15,133 nt of DNA from Candidatus Eiseniibacteriota bacterium (GTDB lineage Bacteria > Eisenbacteria > RBG-16-71-46 > CAIMUX01 > VGJL01). Positions within the stretch are counted from its first letter, which is position 1. Each line of letters starts with the position of its first letter. This document shows positions 14,453 through 15,133 of the stretch, piece after piece. The DNA lies in assembly GCA_014729455.1 (NCBI GenBank), contig WJJW01000108.1, positions 1 to 15,133 on the forward strand, given 5' to 3'. Both the position numbers and the translations under genes were made by a program. A model generated the notes under the pieces. That model had not been told where the DNA came from. It searched no databases and saw only the letters and a list, made by a program, of their open reading frames with translations.

Positions 14453-15133
14453 CTACAGGAGGAACCGGGCGCCGAGAGAGACTCCGAACACCGAGCGCTC
14501 GAAACGCGGGTTTCCGTCGTAGTCCGGCTGGAAATCGAGCACCCGGATCGCCGCGTCGAGCTGGATCAGTCCGCCGACCGGAACGTATCCCACTCCGAAG
14601 GTCCCCGCGTTGCCGAACCCGAGGGTTCGCGGAGCGTCCAGATCCTGGTCCCAGGAGAGGCGCCGGTACCCACCGCGGAGTGCGATCTGCTCGGAGACGA
14701 ACCACTCGACTCCGACGCGGATCTCGGCGGTCCGGGAGGTGGTCTCCTCCACGGAATCGACGAACCGCTCCTCGAGCTCCTCTCGACGAAACCCTCCCTC
14801 CAGCCCCACGCGGAACCGTCCGTCGAACATCTCGTATCCGGCGCCGCCGACGGCGCGGAGCGAACGGTTCTCGGTGTCCTGCTCGCGCCGGCTCCCCTTG
14901 TAGTTGTACCCCTCGTCGACCGCGGTCTCGAGACGACCGAACTCCCCCTCGGCCGCGAGCGTCAGCTCCTCGAACGGATGGACCTCCCAGCGCGATCCGA
15001 CCTCGTATCCGCGAACCTCTTCCTCGAAGGTGCCGGCCCGATCGTTGTAGTTTTCCCGGCTCGGGTTCTCGGGCATCCGGTCGCTCCAGCTGATGTCGAC
15101 CTCCTGGCGTCCGTCGATCCAGAGACCCCGAAC
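14453..15133 (-). CDS. C-terminal part of an outer-membrane beta-barrel protein
   Basis: The frame is open to the right edge; 226 residues and a TAG stop are inside the window, and the N-terminus is missing. Alternating polar/hydrophobic strands with aromatic girdles and charged turns recur (EVGSRWEVHPFEELTLAAEG, RFRVGLEGGFRREE, EIRVGVEWFVSEQIALRGGY), and the end is FGVSLGARFLL. This is a transmembrane barrel pattern of the porin or generic 'outer membrane beta-barrel' type; GGYRRLSW resembles the repeat seen in conserved PorV-like and porin-like barrels. No specific family is recognised, so function is left open. It is upstream of, and in the same direction as, the TonB receptor, but a hairpin and a promoter lie between them, suggesting separate transcription. 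Confidence 0.75.
   Translation of the reverse strand, partial: VRGLWIDGRQEVDISWSDRMPENPSRENYNDRAGTFEEEVRGYEVGSRWEVHPFEELTLAAEGEFGRLETAVDEGYNYKGSRREQDTENRSLRAVGGAGYEMFDGRFRVGLEGGFRREELEERFVDSVEETTSRTAEIRVGVEWFVSEQIALRGGYRRLSWDQDLDAPRTLGFGNAGTFGVGYVPVGGLIQLDAAIRVLDFQPDYDGNPRFERSVFGVSLGARFLL

Overview
This is a high-GC bacterial window with no rRNA, CRISPR array or insertion sequence. The envelope genes point to an uncultured Gram-negative bacterium of the wider FCB (Fibrobacteres-Chlorobi-Bacteroidetes) neighbourhood, for example an Eisenbacteria-, Krumholzibacteria- or Latescibacteria-like lineage. They include a TonB-dependent receptor with an N-terminal carboxypeptidase-regulatory domain, a PorV/PorQ-type barrel, a large secreted protein with a FlgD-like/type IX-like C-terminal domain, and a GWxTD-domain protein. 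The lineage is inferred from this gene mix only.

Layout, left to right. (1) 1-2203, all on the minus strand: a DMT/EamA permease, then an AcuC-like class I histone-deacetylase-family enzyme, then the first 49 codons of a membrane protein whose start codon overlaps the acuC stop (ATGA). (2) 2279-3427, plus strand: a lone gene of unknown function, possibly a degenerate BtrH-N/C39-like protein. It converges on a stand-alone response-regulator receiver, and the two share a CTAG stop overlap at 3424-3427. (3) 3895-14244, minus strand: one long, tightly spaced series read from right to left, consisting of TonB-dependent receptor, Cys-rich secreted protein with FlgD-like C-terminus, PorV-like barrel, GWxTD protein, pgk, tpiA, secG and tRNA-Leu(GAG), closed by an intrinsic terminator. 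A sigma70-like promoter lies upstream of the receptor. (4) 14453-15133: the C-terminal 226 codons of another outer-membrane barrel, open at the right edge, followed by a strong hairpin.

How they fit together. The pgk-tpiA-secG-tRNA-Leu(GAG) block is housekeeping: two glycolytic enzymes, a translocon subunit and a tRNA. secG followed by tRNA-Leu(GAG) is also the E. coli order (secG-leuU). Upstream, and apparently co-transcribed, is an outer-membrane module: a receptor/transporter, a putative surface protein, a PorV-like barrel that in type IX secretion would carry such C-terminal domains, and a GWxTD protein. This module is the best candidate here for an under-described system. A hairpin between the PorV-like and GWxTD genes appears able to cover the downstream Shine-Dalgarno sequence.
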